A stretch of DNA of 9,127 nt, taken from the NCBI GenBank assembly GCA_016201185.1, contig JACQDG010000074.1, positions 1 through 9,127 of the forward strand. The letters are read 5' to 3'. How positions within the stretch are numbered: position 1 is the stretch's first letter; each line of letters starts with the position of its first letter. Shown here in pieces: positions 1-8,717 of this stretch. The translations under genes were made by a program, and so were the position numbers. The stretch comes from Acidobacteriota bacterium (lineage in GTDB: Bacteria; Acidobacteriota; Terriglobia; Bryobacterales; JACQDG01). The notes below the pieces were generated by a model. That model had not been told where the DNA came from. It saw only the letters and a list, made by a program, of their open reading frames with translations, and did not search any database.

Positions 1-818
1 CCGCCCTGGTCGATGGCGACGTCCACCACCACGGCGCCGCGCTTCATCTGGGAGATCATGTCGCGACGGACCAGCTTGGGAGCGGCGGCGCCGGGGATGA
101 GCACGGCGCCGACGACCAGGTCGGCCAGGCGCAGGGCCTCGGAGACAGTCACCCGGTTCGAGGCCAGGGTGATCAACCGGCCCTGGAAAATGTCATCCAG
201 CTCGCGGAGGCGCTTCAGGCTCGTGTCGATGATGGTGACGCGGGCGCCGCAGCCCAGGGCGATTTTGGCGGCGTTGGTGCCGACCACGCCGCCGCCCAGA
301 ATGACTACTTCGGCCGGAGCCACGCCCGGCACGCCGCCCAGCAGCACGCCCCGGCCGCCGTTCTGCGCTTCCAGATACTGGGCGCCGATCTGCACCGACA
401 TGCGGCCGGCCACCTCGCTCATGGGAGTGAGCAGCGGCAACGAGCCGTCGGCTTCCCGGATGGTCTCGTAAGCCACGGCGTTGACGCGGGCATCGAGCAA
501 CTTGCGGGTGAGCTCCGGCGAGGGCGCCAAGTGCAGGTAGGTGAACAGCGTGAGGCCGGGGCGGAGGGAAGGATACTCGGAAGGCTGCGGCTCCTTCACC
601 TTGACGACCAGGTCGGAACGACCCCAGACCTCGGCGGCCGTGGGGATGATTTCGGCCCCAGCACGGAGGTAATTGTCATCGTGGATGGCGCTGCCTTCGC
701 CGGCGCCGGCCTCGAGGAGGACGTGGTGGCCGCTCTCGCGCAGGCTCATGACGCCGCTGGGGACCAGGGCCACGCGCGCTTCGTGATCTTTGACCTCTTT
801 CGGCACCCCGACGAACAC
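1..818 (-). CDS. ald: Alanine dehydrogenase (3' end beyond window)
   Basis: NAD-dependent L-alanine dehydrogenase, a cytosolic enzyme that interconverts L-alanine and pyruvate plus ammonium. 272 codons are visible of a family length near 370; the C-terminus lies off the left edge. The protein opens VFVGVPKEVKDHEAR. The family's substrate and catalytic residues are all present: Arg15, Lys75 (in VKVKEP), His96 (in YLHLAP) and Asp270 (in VAIDQGG). The Rossmann nucleotide-binding motif ILGGGVVG lies at about residues 173-180, followed by the acidic Asp198 (TIIDTS) expected to hold the NAD ribose. I chose the GTG at 818-816 because a GGAGGA ribosome binding site ends 5 bases upstream and because this start puts all catalytic residues at their standard numbers. 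An in-frame TTG 13 codons upstream is less likely. The nearest upstream gene is an NtrX-like regulator 224 bp away, and a candidate own promoter lies in that gap. Confidence 0.95.
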   Translation of the reverse strand, partial: MFVGVPKEVKDHEARVALVPSGVMSLRESGHHVLLEAGAGEGSAIHDDNYLRAGAEIIPTAAEVWGRSDLVVKVKEPQPSEYPSLRPGLTLFTYLHLAPSPELTRKLLDARVNAVAYETIREADGSLPLLTPMSEVAGRMSVQIGAQYLEAQNGGRGVLLGGVPGVAPAEVVILGGGVVGTNAAKIALGCGARVTIIDTSLKRLRELDDIFQGRLITLASNRVTVSEALRLADLVVGAVLIPGAAAPKLVRRDMISQMKRGAVVVDVAIDQG

Positions 819-820
819 GG

Positions 821-828
821 TTTCCTCC
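821..828 (-). promoter_or_regulatory. Ribosome binding site of ald
   Basis: On the minus strand this reads GGAGGAAA, a near-perfect Shine-Dalgarno sequence. Five bases separate the GGAGG core from the GTG at 818. It decides the non-ATG start of ald. Confidence 0.75.
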
Positions 829-857
829 GGGGCCGCTATGGGCGGCTCCCTGCCCAA

Positions 858-887
858 ATTATCGCAGATGGTTATAGCTAATGATAA
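858..887 (-). promoter_or_regulatory. Candidate sigma-70-type promoter of ald
   Basis: On the minus strand there is an extended -10 element TGCGATAAT (TG at 866-865, GATAAT at 863-858). It is preceded at 18 bp by TTATCA (887-882), which matches 4 of 6 bases of TTGACA. It sits in the only AT-rich patch (about 855-890) of an otherwise GC-rich gap. Transcription would start near 851, giving a leader of about 33 bases before the GTG at 818, with the ribosome binding site inside it. This is visual motif matching only; acidobacterial promoter consensus is assumed similar to that of E. coli. Confidence 0.4.
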
Positions 888-1042
888 ACAGGCTTGGGGT
901 CGGTCACGGCGAAAGCCCCACGCGGCGCCCAGGTTATTCCAGGAACTTCACGGAAGGGAAAGCCAAGCGAACAGCGAAATGCCGTGGGGTCAACTCTCCG
1001 CGGCGGGCCCGCTTCCACAGAGCATTCCCTGTCTCGGCCAGT

Positions 1043-2409
<1,367 letters not shown>

Positions 2410-2413
<4 letters not shown>

Positions 2414-4632
2414 GCCGGCACTTTCACTTCCACGGTGGGCAGCTCCACGATAAAGCGCGTTCCCCGGGGGTGGTTATCTTCGACGCGGATGGCGCCCTTG
2501 TGCTCGGCCACGATACGGCTGACGATGGCCAGCCCCAGGCCCGTTCCGCGCTTGCGGGTGGAGAAATAGGGCAGGAAGAGCTTTTCGCGGTCTTGGGGGG
2601 TGATGCCGTGGCCGGAGTCGGCGATGGCCAGCTCCACCGTGTCAGGCGCGGCGCCGAGGCCGGTAGTGATGGTCAGGGTTCTCTCGGCGGCGCCCGGGGG
2701 TTCCCCGGTCATGGCCTCAATGGCGTTTTCGAGCAGGTTCACTACGGCGCGGCGAAACCGCTCGGGGTCCACTGAAACGGGCGGCAGGCCGGGGCTCAGT
2801 TGCTTCCGGATATGCAGGCCCGCCAGCCGGCCGTTCAGGGACTCGAGCGCCGTTTCCACCACCTCGTTCAGGTCGCCGGGCCCAGGGCGGGCCGCGGGAA
2901 AGCGGGCAAACTGGGAGAATTCATCTACAAGGGTCTTAAGAGTATCTATCTCGCGGGTGATGGTGGCGGTGCATTCGGCGAGGAGCCGCTCCAGGTCCAG
3001 CCGGACCCGCACGTCCTGGTTCGAGCCGTATTTCTCCACCAGGCGGCTCATGCGCTCGGCCGAAAGCGCGATGGGAGTGAGCGGGTTCTTGATCTCGTGG
3101 GCGACCCGCTGGGCGACTTCCTCCCAGGCCGCCGATTTTTGGGCCCGGAGCAACTCGCTCGAGTCCTCGACCACGATTACGCAGCTCCGCGGGGAGCTCG
3201 GGCGGGGCGCGCGCGGATCCCGCTCGTCCGACTCCAGAGCCGAAACGGTCACCGCCAGATGCTGGGTTTGGCCGCCGGAAGCGAGATCGAGCGTGGCGGT
3301 GGCCAGGCCGGTCCGCTGCGCCCGGCGGACCAGACGCCGCACTTCCCGCAGTCCCTCCCCCGAGAAAAGATGCTCGAGCCGACGGGCATCAGCCGCCCGC
3401 TGCGGTGAAAAGATCCGCCCCAGGGCCGAATTGACGCGCTGGATGTCGCCAAAGGGCGAAAGGGAGATCACGCCGGTAGGGATGCTTTCGAGGATCGTTT
3501 CGGTGAAGCGGCGGCGGGCCTCGAGCTCGTCCCGGCTGTGCTCGAGTTGCTTGGTCATCTGATTGAAGGACCGCACCAGCAGGCCCAGCTCGTCAATGGC
3601 GCGGCGCTCGATGCGGTACTCGAGCCGGCCGCTCGACACCTGCGCCGTGGCCTGCACCAGGGCCTCGATGGGAACCACGATCTGCCTGGAGAGAAACAGG
3701 GCGATCCAGGTGGCGACGAAAAGGATGAACAGGGTGATCAGCAAGAGCATGCCCACGTAGAAATAGCGCATGAACTTCAAGTGACGTGCTTGCTCCTGGT
3801 AGGACCTGTACTGCGTGGCCAGAGCTTCCTGCTTGGCCGCCAGGTCCTCCGGCGCCTGCCAGCCGACGAAGACCGTACCGGCGGCGCCGGCCGGGACAAA
3901 GGCAATGGCCAGGTCCCGGTCCTGATCGGAGAGCAGGGCGCTGCCGGGACTTTCGGGCTGAGACTGTAGCTGGACGAGCTTCCGCCAGAGTCCGGCGAAG
4001 CGCGGCGCCGAAGAATATTCGGCCAGCAACACCTGGGGGCTCCTATCCACTACTGCGATATAGGAGAGCCGGCGCTCTCGGGCGAACCGGCTCAGCCTTT
4101 CGGAAAGACCCGCGGGTGGTCGCCGGCCTCTCACGGCGCGGCTCACTTCCGGCAGCGAGGCAATCCAGGCGGCCAGGGTTTCGGCGCGCTCGCGGGAGGC
4201 GTCCTTGAGCCGCTCGCTGATCTCCAGCGAATCCTTTTGCAGCCGCTCAATCGGCTGGTTGAACCACTTATCCAGGGTCCGATTCAAAACGTTGAAGGAG
4301 AAGAAAAACAGGAAGAGGACGGGGAGGATGGTGAGAGCCAGGGCCCCGGCCACCAGCTTGGTCTTGATCCGGGATCCCAGCCGGTTGCCCCGCCGCTCGA
4401 TGTAAAGCTTGACGATGTTCCGAAACAGGATGAACCCCAAGGTGACCATCAACAGGAAGACCAGCGTGGAGATGCCCCAGAGCAGCAGGGTCTCCTGCAC
4501 GTCGCTGGGGCGAAACTCGCCGAACGAGAGGGAGGTCTGCCAGAAGACGATGGTCATCAGGGCCAGCAGGAGAAGGCTGAGGCCGAGCAGGTACCAGCGT
4601 CGGGTTGGCGGCTTGCGATCCAATTTAACCAC
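2410..4632 (-). CDS. NtrY-like membrane sensor histidine kinase
   Basis: Sensor kinase of 740 aa, cognate to the overlapping downstream regulator. Three hydrophobic segments near the N-terminus (about 13-31, 47-71, 93-115) and a fourth (about 288-315) bracket an extracytoplasmic region of roughly 170 residues. A HAMP linker follows (about 313-367), then a PAS-like domain (about 376-490) and the phospho-acceptor domain with His512 in RVAHEIKNPLTPIALSAER, an H-box typical of NtrY. The ATPase domain has N-box NLLENAIEAM (632-641), G1 DSGHGI (672-677), FLPYFSTR and G2 GTGLGLAI (696-703). The frame stays open to an ATG at 4755, but that extension runs inside the glycosylase gene and encodes a low-complexity stretch. 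I prefer the GTG at 4632, which overlaps the glycosylase stop by 8 bases; the TTG at 4623 is an alternative. GGAG lies 2 bases before the GTG and 11 before the TTG, so neither start is ideal. Confidence 0.92.
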
Positions 4633-5329
4633 TTCTCCGGTTCCGCCGCATGGTGATCTGGTGCGGAAAGCGATCGAGCGGGCAACCGGTGCACTGCGGG
4701 GCGGCGCGGAGGCAATGCCGTTTCCCGGCGGCGACCAGCAGGGCGTGAAACTCATTATATACCGCCCGATCGGCGGGGATTTGGCGCCCCAAGAGCCGCT
4801 GAATGTCGAGGTAGGAGGCGGAGGGAGGGATCAGCGCGTGGCGCTGGAGGATGCGGCGCGTATAGGCGTCCACGACGAAAACCGGGTGGCCGCCGGCGTA
4901 AAGCAGAATGGAATCGGCGGTTTCCGGCCCGACGCCGTGGATGGAGAGCAGCTCGCGCCGCAACTGTCCGGTTTCGACGGCAAACATCCGCCGAAGCGAG
5001 CCGCCGTGGCGCACGCGCAGATAGCGCAGAAACGCCTTGAGCTTCTTCGCTTTCTGGCGATAGTAACCGGAGGGGCGGACCAGCTCAGCCAACTCGGCTT
5101 CCTCCAGCGCGTCCATGGCGCGGAGGGTGAGCGCCCCGGCATTTTTCAGATTGGTGATGGCCTTTTCCACGTTGTTCCAGGCCGTGCTCTGGGTGAGGAT
5201 AGCGCCGACGATCACCTCAAAAGGCGTCTGGGCAGGCCACCAGCGCTGGGGTCCGAAGTGCTGCAGGAGGGCCCGGTAAAAGTTGCGGAGCGGGGCCCGA
5301 GAACGGGAAGACGTGCGGGCGCACCCCAT
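4625..5329 (-). CDS. MagIII-like HhH-GPD DNA glycosylase (endonuclease III superfamily)
   Basis: Base-excision repair glycosylase of 234 aa, expected to remove damaged (probably alkylated) bases. Family signatures are WWPAQTPFEVIVGAILTQSTAWNNV (about 30-54, quoted in parts: WWPAQTPFEV and LTQSTAWNNV), VRPSGYYRQKAKKL (84-97), the helix-hairpin-helix LSIHGVGPETADSI (128-141) and VFVVDAYTRR (150-159) with catalytic Asp154. The position held by the catalytic Lys of endonuclease III is Glu136, as in Helicobacter MagIII (GIGKESAD). This predicts a monofunctional glycosylase without AP-lyase activity. The C-terminal cluster shows Cys206, Cys213 and Cys216 with the spacing of an iron-sulfur loop, but the fourth Cys is missing. 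The ATG lies 2 bases after the stop of the upstream gene and has no clear ribosome binding site, suggesting coupled translation. Its 3' end overlaps the kinase start. Substrate assignment rests on family resemblance recalled from memory. Confidence 0.85.
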   Translation of the reverse strand: MGCARTSSRSRAPLRNFYRALLQHFGPQRWWPAQTPFEVIVGAILTQSTAWNNVEKAITNLKNAGALTLRAMDALEEAELAELVRPSGYYRQKAKKLKAFLRYLRVRHGGSLRRMFAVETGQLRRELLSIHGVGPETADSILLYAGGHPVFVVDAYTRRILQRHALIPPSASYLDIQRLLGRQIPADRAVYNEFHALLVAAGKRHCLRAAPQCTGCPLDRFPHQITMRRNRRSG

Positions 5330-5331
5330 TA

Positions 5332-6114
5332 CTAGGGATAGCGCCGACCCAGGCGAGGGACGTTGTCCTTACCGCGGTCCTTCTGGGAAACAGGCCTGGC
5401 GCCGGTATCGACCAGGCGCTGCCCCGAGTTGGTGCTGGAAAAGTTGATCTCGGCGGGCGTGAAAGCGAGATCCCGATCGAGGACCATGTCCAACTGCGTG
5501 CCTTTGGCCAGCACGGCCTCCGGCCCGCGGGAAAGCAGGACGCCGGCCAGCCCCGCCGCGGCGCCGGCGGCCGCTCCGATGCCCACTCCCATCCCAGGGT
5601 GGCCTGCCGCCGCGCCAGCAATGGCGCCGACCGTGGCCCCGCCGGCGGTGGCCTCGCCCACATTGCGCGCGTCGCCGCCCTTATTGCCTTCGCTGGTGAT
5701 CTTTCCCTCCGTGCGGTCCAGATCCTCGAAGGCTCGCCCGTCGATGCCGCCCACGCGGGCGCGGAAATCCCGCGTGACGCCGTTGGGCAGGATCATGTTG
5801 TCGAAGCGGATATAAATCTCCCCGCGCCCCTTGACCCGGCCGGGGCGCTTCACCTGGGTCACCGTTCCGGAGACATAGGCGCCTACCGGAATGACAATCT
5901 TGCCGTCGACCAGGATCGGAAAGACTGACTCGAGGTAGATGTGGTCGCCGGGGGCGGCATGCTTGGTGCTGACGCTGTTGATCAGCGCCAGGGGAATACG
6001 GGCGCCGGATTTGACTACAACAGGGGCATCCGCCGGGGGCGGCGTTTCGCTGTCTTGTGCCCACAAGCAGCCAGAGGCCAGCAGTGCCAGAGCGATCATC
6101 AAAGAAGATTTCAT
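5332..6114 (-). CDS. Exported VirB10/TrbI-like protein with glycine-zipper segment
   Basis: 260-aa envelope protein. The N-terminus is a signal peptide (MKSSLMIALALLASGCLWAQ); Cys16 could act as a lipobox Cys, although Ala at -3 is unusual, so a lipoprotein or an ordinary secreted form are both possible. Residues 34-130 resemble the beta domain of VirB10/TrbI: KSGARIPLALINSV, PGDHIYLES, IVIPVGAYVSGTV, IRFDNMILPNG. Residues 157-194 are a Gly/Ala-rich zipper (GGATVGAIAGAAAG and GIGAAAGAAAGLAG) able to span or insert into a membrane. Residues 203-222 (AKGTQLDMVLDRDLAFTP) resemble the last VirB10 strand with its RDL-F ending. The rest of the C-terminus is polar. No type IV secretion genes are nearby, so its role is unknown; a periplasm-to-outer-membrane structural protein is plausible. 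The ATG has a good ribosome binding site and heads the tightly packed run leading to the two-component genes. Confidence 0.82.
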   Translation of the reverse strand: MKSSLMIALALLASGCLWAQDSETPPPADAPVVVKSGARIPLALINSVSTKHAAPGDHIYLESVFPILVDGKIVIPVGAYVSGTVTQVKRPGRVKGRGEIYIRFDNMILPNGVTRDFRARVGGIDGRAFEDLDRTEGKITSEGNKGGDARNVGEATAGGATVGAIAGAAAGHPGMGVGIGAAAGAAAGLAGVLLSRGPEAVLAKGTQLDMVLDRDLAFTPAEINFSSTNSGQRLVDTGARPVSQKDRGKDNVPRLGRRYP

Positions 6115-6120
6115 CCGATC

Positions 6121-6128
6121 CTCTCCTT
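6121..6128 (-). promoter_or_regulatory. Ribosome binding site of the VirB10-like gene
   Basis: On the minus strand this reads AAGGAGAG, with 8 bases between AAGGAG and the ATG at 6114. It supports that start and marks the head of the four-gene run. The 119-bp gap 6115-6233 otherwise shows no convincing promoter or terminator. Confidence 0.7.
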
Positions 6129-6233
6129 CTTGATTCTAGTCGAAAGCGCGACTGGAACCAAACTGCCTTTACTCCTTCCAACGCAGGAGCGGGACAACAA
6201 GTTTCGGGAAAGAAGCCGGATCCCCTCGGCCCA

Positions 6234-7061
6234 TCAGGATTTGTCCGGACATCCGACCTCGGCGGGCGGCCCCTCGACAGCGATGCGGAGGCCGGGTGGG
6301 GTCCACTCCTCGCCCACTTTCATGCTCACTTCCAGGTCGCCGGAAGGAGCGGACGTGGGAACCCGCAGGTTGAACTGATACAGTCCGGCGTAGCCCGGGG
6401 CCAGGCCCGCAAAGAGAATGTCGTCCGCGGCCAGGGGAATGCCGCCGATGGTGGCTTCGAGGGAGGTGCGAGGGTCGAGCGGGATGGGTTTCTGTGGAGC
6501 GAACTGCCCGCTAAATATCGGAGGCGCAGTCTGGCCGAAGCCTGTGCCGAAAAATAAGATGATCTCGCCCGGCCGGGCCGGGGTCTCGCGCGCCACGGGG
6601 GCGCCATCACAGTGCCGGAAGGGGAGAAACAGGCCGGGGGAATAATCCTTCAAGAGGACCTTTTCACTGCCTTCCAGGGTTTGGACTCTCACCCTCACCA
6701 GCCACTCTCCGGGGCGAATGTCGATGGGGGCCTGAGCGTTGATTTGTAGCGGGGATACAAATAAAAGTGGCGCCTGGACCTGCCCGAAGAAGACCGAGAC
6801 GTTGCCCAGTTCAATGGGCAGGAAGCCGTTAACCACGTCGGAGGGCAGCACGGTGCGGGTCACCTTGGCAAGCCCGGTGCCGTAAATGGAGACCAGGGCG
6901 CCCGGAGAAATGAAGTTGTCAGGCGCAGGACGGCTGGTGGCGGCGTTTACAATGCCGCCCACGTTGATGCGGGGAGCCTGTGGCCGGGGTTCCCTCTCCG
7001 CGGCAGACAGAACTGCCGCCGCGGCGATCGTGGCTGAGAAGCAAACCGCGACCGCTCGCAC
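6234..7061 (-). CDS. Exported protein with a single Solibacter C-terminal domain (TIGR03437-like)
   Basis: 275-aa secreted protein of unknown function. A short signal peptide (MRAVAVCFSATIAAAAVLSAA) is followed directly by one complete Solibacter uncharacterized C-terminal domain at about residues 33-260. Its hallmarks are GGIVNAATSRPAP, ISPGALVSIYGTGLA, LFVSPLQINAQAPIDI, YSPGLFL, ILFFGTGFGQT and FAGLAPGYAGLYQFNLRVP. In most family members this domain sits at the C-terminus of large secreted multidomain proteins; here it is almost the whole protein. The upstream neighbour ends in the same domain, so the two are paralogous in this region. The GTG at 7061 is the chosen start: it gives a proper signal peptide, with a modest GGA 6 bases upstream. 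The gap to the upstream gene is 51 bp, compatible with one transcript. Confidence 0.85.
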   Translation of the reverse strand: MRAVAVCFSATIAAAAVLSAAEREPRPQAPRINVGGIVNAATSRPAPDNFISPGALVSIYGTGLAKVTRTVLPSDVVNGFLPIELGNVSVFFGQVQAPLLFVSPLQINAQAPIDIRPGEWLVRVRVQTLEGSEKVLLKDYSPGLFLPFRHCDGAPVARETPARPGEIILFFGTGFGQTAPPIFSGQFAPQKPIPLDPRTSLEATIGGIPLAADDILFAGLAPGYAGLYQFNLRVPTSAPSGDLEVSMKVGEEWTPPGLRIAVEGPPAEVGCPDKS

Positions 7062-7112
7062 TACGGTTCCATTCTACCTCTTGGCAGTCCAGAACGCACC
7101 CGCCGGTAAAGA

Positions 7113-8672
7113 TCAGATGGATGGCGCGCGGAGGGCTAAGGGGAGGGCGTTGCTGTTCTGGCCCTGGACCCGGAGGAAGATTTGCGTCGAGGCCGCCGGC
7201 TGGAGGTTCGCCGGCAACGGCACATTGACCTGGTAGAGACCGACAAAGCCAGGCGCCAGCCCGGCATAGGCCGGGTCCAGGTCCACACCAGCTACGTGCG
7301 CCTTGACCGGGGCGGTGGTCGCCGCCGCAGAAGCGGCGACTCCGGAAGCCGGCTGCGGATCGACCGGCCCCAGGCCGGTCCCGTACAGCACCAGGGTATC
7401 ACCCAGAACGGCGGGGTGATCCTTGTCGAGCGAGGCGCCCGCCGAATTGAACACCCGGAACAGGCCGGGGGCGAAAGCGTCGATCTGGACCGCCATTGGA
7501 TCGCTCAACTCCGTGCCGTTGCTCACCTGCAGAATAGCCGGGCCGACCGGCATCTCGAATGGGATTTGCAGGTTGATCTGGGTCGGCGTGACGACCAACA
7601 GCGGCACCGGCCGGTCGTTCAGAGTGACAGTCGAGCCTGCCAGGGTGGTGGGCAGTGGCAGGCCGGCGGCGGCCGGGGAAGCCAGCGAAAGGTTCAATCC
7701 ATAGAGCGAAGCGATCGAGCCCGGAGCGATCCGCGGCTGGCTGCTGGCGGCGTTCACCAGGCCCTGGAAGCTGAGCAGCGGGGTGGTGTTGGAGGAAGCC
7801 GGCGGCAGCACCTGGAAAGCGGTGTTCAGCGCCGTCAACTGGGCGCCGGAAGTGACGCTGACGGTGGTCGAGGTCTGCGCGGCGCTGGGCGAGATGGAGG
7901 CCACGGCCAGCAAATGCGTAGGGTCCAGCACCCACACCCGGCGGGTGACGATATCCGGCGTCCCGAACCCGACCGTCGTCTGGCCGTTCACAAAATTGGT
8001 GTTGGTCCCCTGAATATCGACGGTCACGTCCCGGCCGGCGCGGCCGCTCGAAGGCGCCAGGCGCAGGGAAGGAGCGCCGGCCGAAGGATAGGTATATGTA
8101 ATTGGCGCATCAGGCTGGACAAATACGGAGCTCTGCCCGTCGGGATTATAGACGCTGATGACGGCCGGCCGACCGGCCGGACCCGGTGGCGGCGAAACGC
8201 CCAACACGCCCGCGACCTTGTCGAAGCTGAGTACGGGCGCGGGAGCGCCGTCCAGGAACACCCGCGAGTCGGCGGCAAAATTGTCCCCGGCGAGCGCCAG
8301 CTCCAGGTTCCCGTCAGAGTCGGTTTGCGGCTGCACGCTGCGCACCAGCGGCGCGTCCTGCGACACCAACTGCAGCCCGTCCGTCCGGACATAGACGTCG
8401 CCGTTCAAGGAGAAAACCAGGTGGCGCGGGCCGGTGCCAGTGAGAGGGCCGAAGTCCAGATCGATTTCCGTGTAGGCCACGGCGGGCGCGTAAGGCGAGG
8501 GGCTGCCTGGATGCACCCGGACGCCGGAACCCATCACGCTGACCGAAACATTGGGCAGATTGGAGCTGAGCCCCGGCCCGTAAGCGATCACCGTGCCGGA
8601 GGAACGGGAGGAATTCAGGAAAGCGGGCAGAATCGCCGGCGCGCCGTTGCCGGGGAAGCTGTAGGTTGTCAC
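7113..8672 (-). CDS. Downstream part of secreted IPT/TIG plus Solibacter C-terminal domain protein (split by stop)
   Basis: 519 aa if translated from the GTG at 8672. Residues about 1-105 are an unassigned beta-rich region (VIAYGPGLSSNLPNVSVSV). Residues 109-190 are an IPT/TIG-like Ig fold (VRSVQPQTDSDGNLELAL, VFLDGAPAPVLSF, VYNPDGQSS). Residues 199-290 are a second IPT-like unit, and 303-517 are a Solibacter C-terminal domain: FQGLVNAASSQPRIAPG, VTPTQINLQIPFEMPVG, LVLYGTGLGPVDP, YAGLAPGFVGLYQVNVPLP. The GTG has no visible ribosome binding site and the product would lack a signal peptide. The frame continues upstream without a gap, through 15 codons, to an in-frame TGA at 8718-8720, beyond which the same frame encodes the expected upstream domain. 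I therefore read this as the 3' part of one gene rather than an independent gene. Confidence 0.75.
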   Translation of the reverse strand: MTTYSFPGNGAPAILPAFLNSSRSSGTVIAYGPGLSSNLPNVSVSVMGSGVRVHPGSPSPYAPAVAYTEIDLDFGPLTGTGPRHLVFSLNGDVYVRTDGLQLVSQDAPLVRSVQPQTDSDGNLELALAGDNFAADSRVFLDGAPAPVLSFDKVAGVLGVSPPPGPAGRPAVISVYNPDGQSSVFVQPDAPITYTYPSAGAPSLRLAPSSGRAGRDVTVDIQGTNTNFVNGQTTVGFGTPDIVTRRVWVLDPTHLLAVASISPSAAQTSTTVSVTSGAQLTALNTAFQVLPPASSNTTPLLSFQGLVNAASSQPRIAPGSIASLYGLNLSLASPAAAGLPLPTTLAGSTVTLNDRPVPLLVVTPTQINLQIPFEMPVGPAILQVSNGTELSDPMAVQIDAFAPGLFRVFNSAGASLDKDHPAVLGDTLVLYGTGLGPVDPQPASGVAASAAATTAPVKAHVAGVDLDPAYAGLAPGFVGLYQVNVPLPANLQPAASTQIFLRVQGQNSNALPLALRAPSI

Positions 8673-8717
8673 GTCGTACAGGTCGAGCGGGCCGCGATCG
8701 GCCAGGTGGAAATCAAT

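Noticed and set aside
927..942. Possible sigma-54 -24/-12 element upstream of ald (CTGG, 10 bases, GC on the minus strand)
   Set aside because: Only the GG and GC core matches; the flanking CACG and TTGC positions mostly do not. Such a core is expected by chance in GC-rich DNA. Attractive only because an NtrX-like gene is next door.
1001..1010. 10-bp palindrome GCGGGCCCGC downstream of the regulator gene
   Set aside because: It has no loop and no following T-run, and is an expected pattern in GC-rich DNA.
4633..4755. 41-codon N-terminal extension of the kinase to an upstream ATG
   Set aside because: It lies inside the glycosylase gene, gives a low-complexity Pro/Ser/Arg-rich leader before the first membrane segment, and has no supporting ribosome binding site. 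The GTG at 4632 fits the coupled gene arrangement better.
6138..6153. Small inverted repeat AGTCG/CGACT
   Set aside because: The 5-bp stem is not followed by a T-run on either strand, so it is not a convincing terminator.
6133..6161. TTGGTT, 17 bp, TAGAAT on the minus strand upstream of the VirB10-like gene
   Set aside because: Transcription would start at about 6126, inside the ribosome binding site, so it is unlikely to serve this gene.
6218..6230. GCCG/CGGC stem with T-rich sequence after the stop of the 275-aa gene
   Set aside because: A four-base stem with a loop of about 8 bases is too weak to call an intrinsic terminator.
8163..8180. GGCCGG repeats around CCGACC
   Set aside because: This falls inside coding sequence for a Gly/Pro/Arg stretch and is explained by codon bias.
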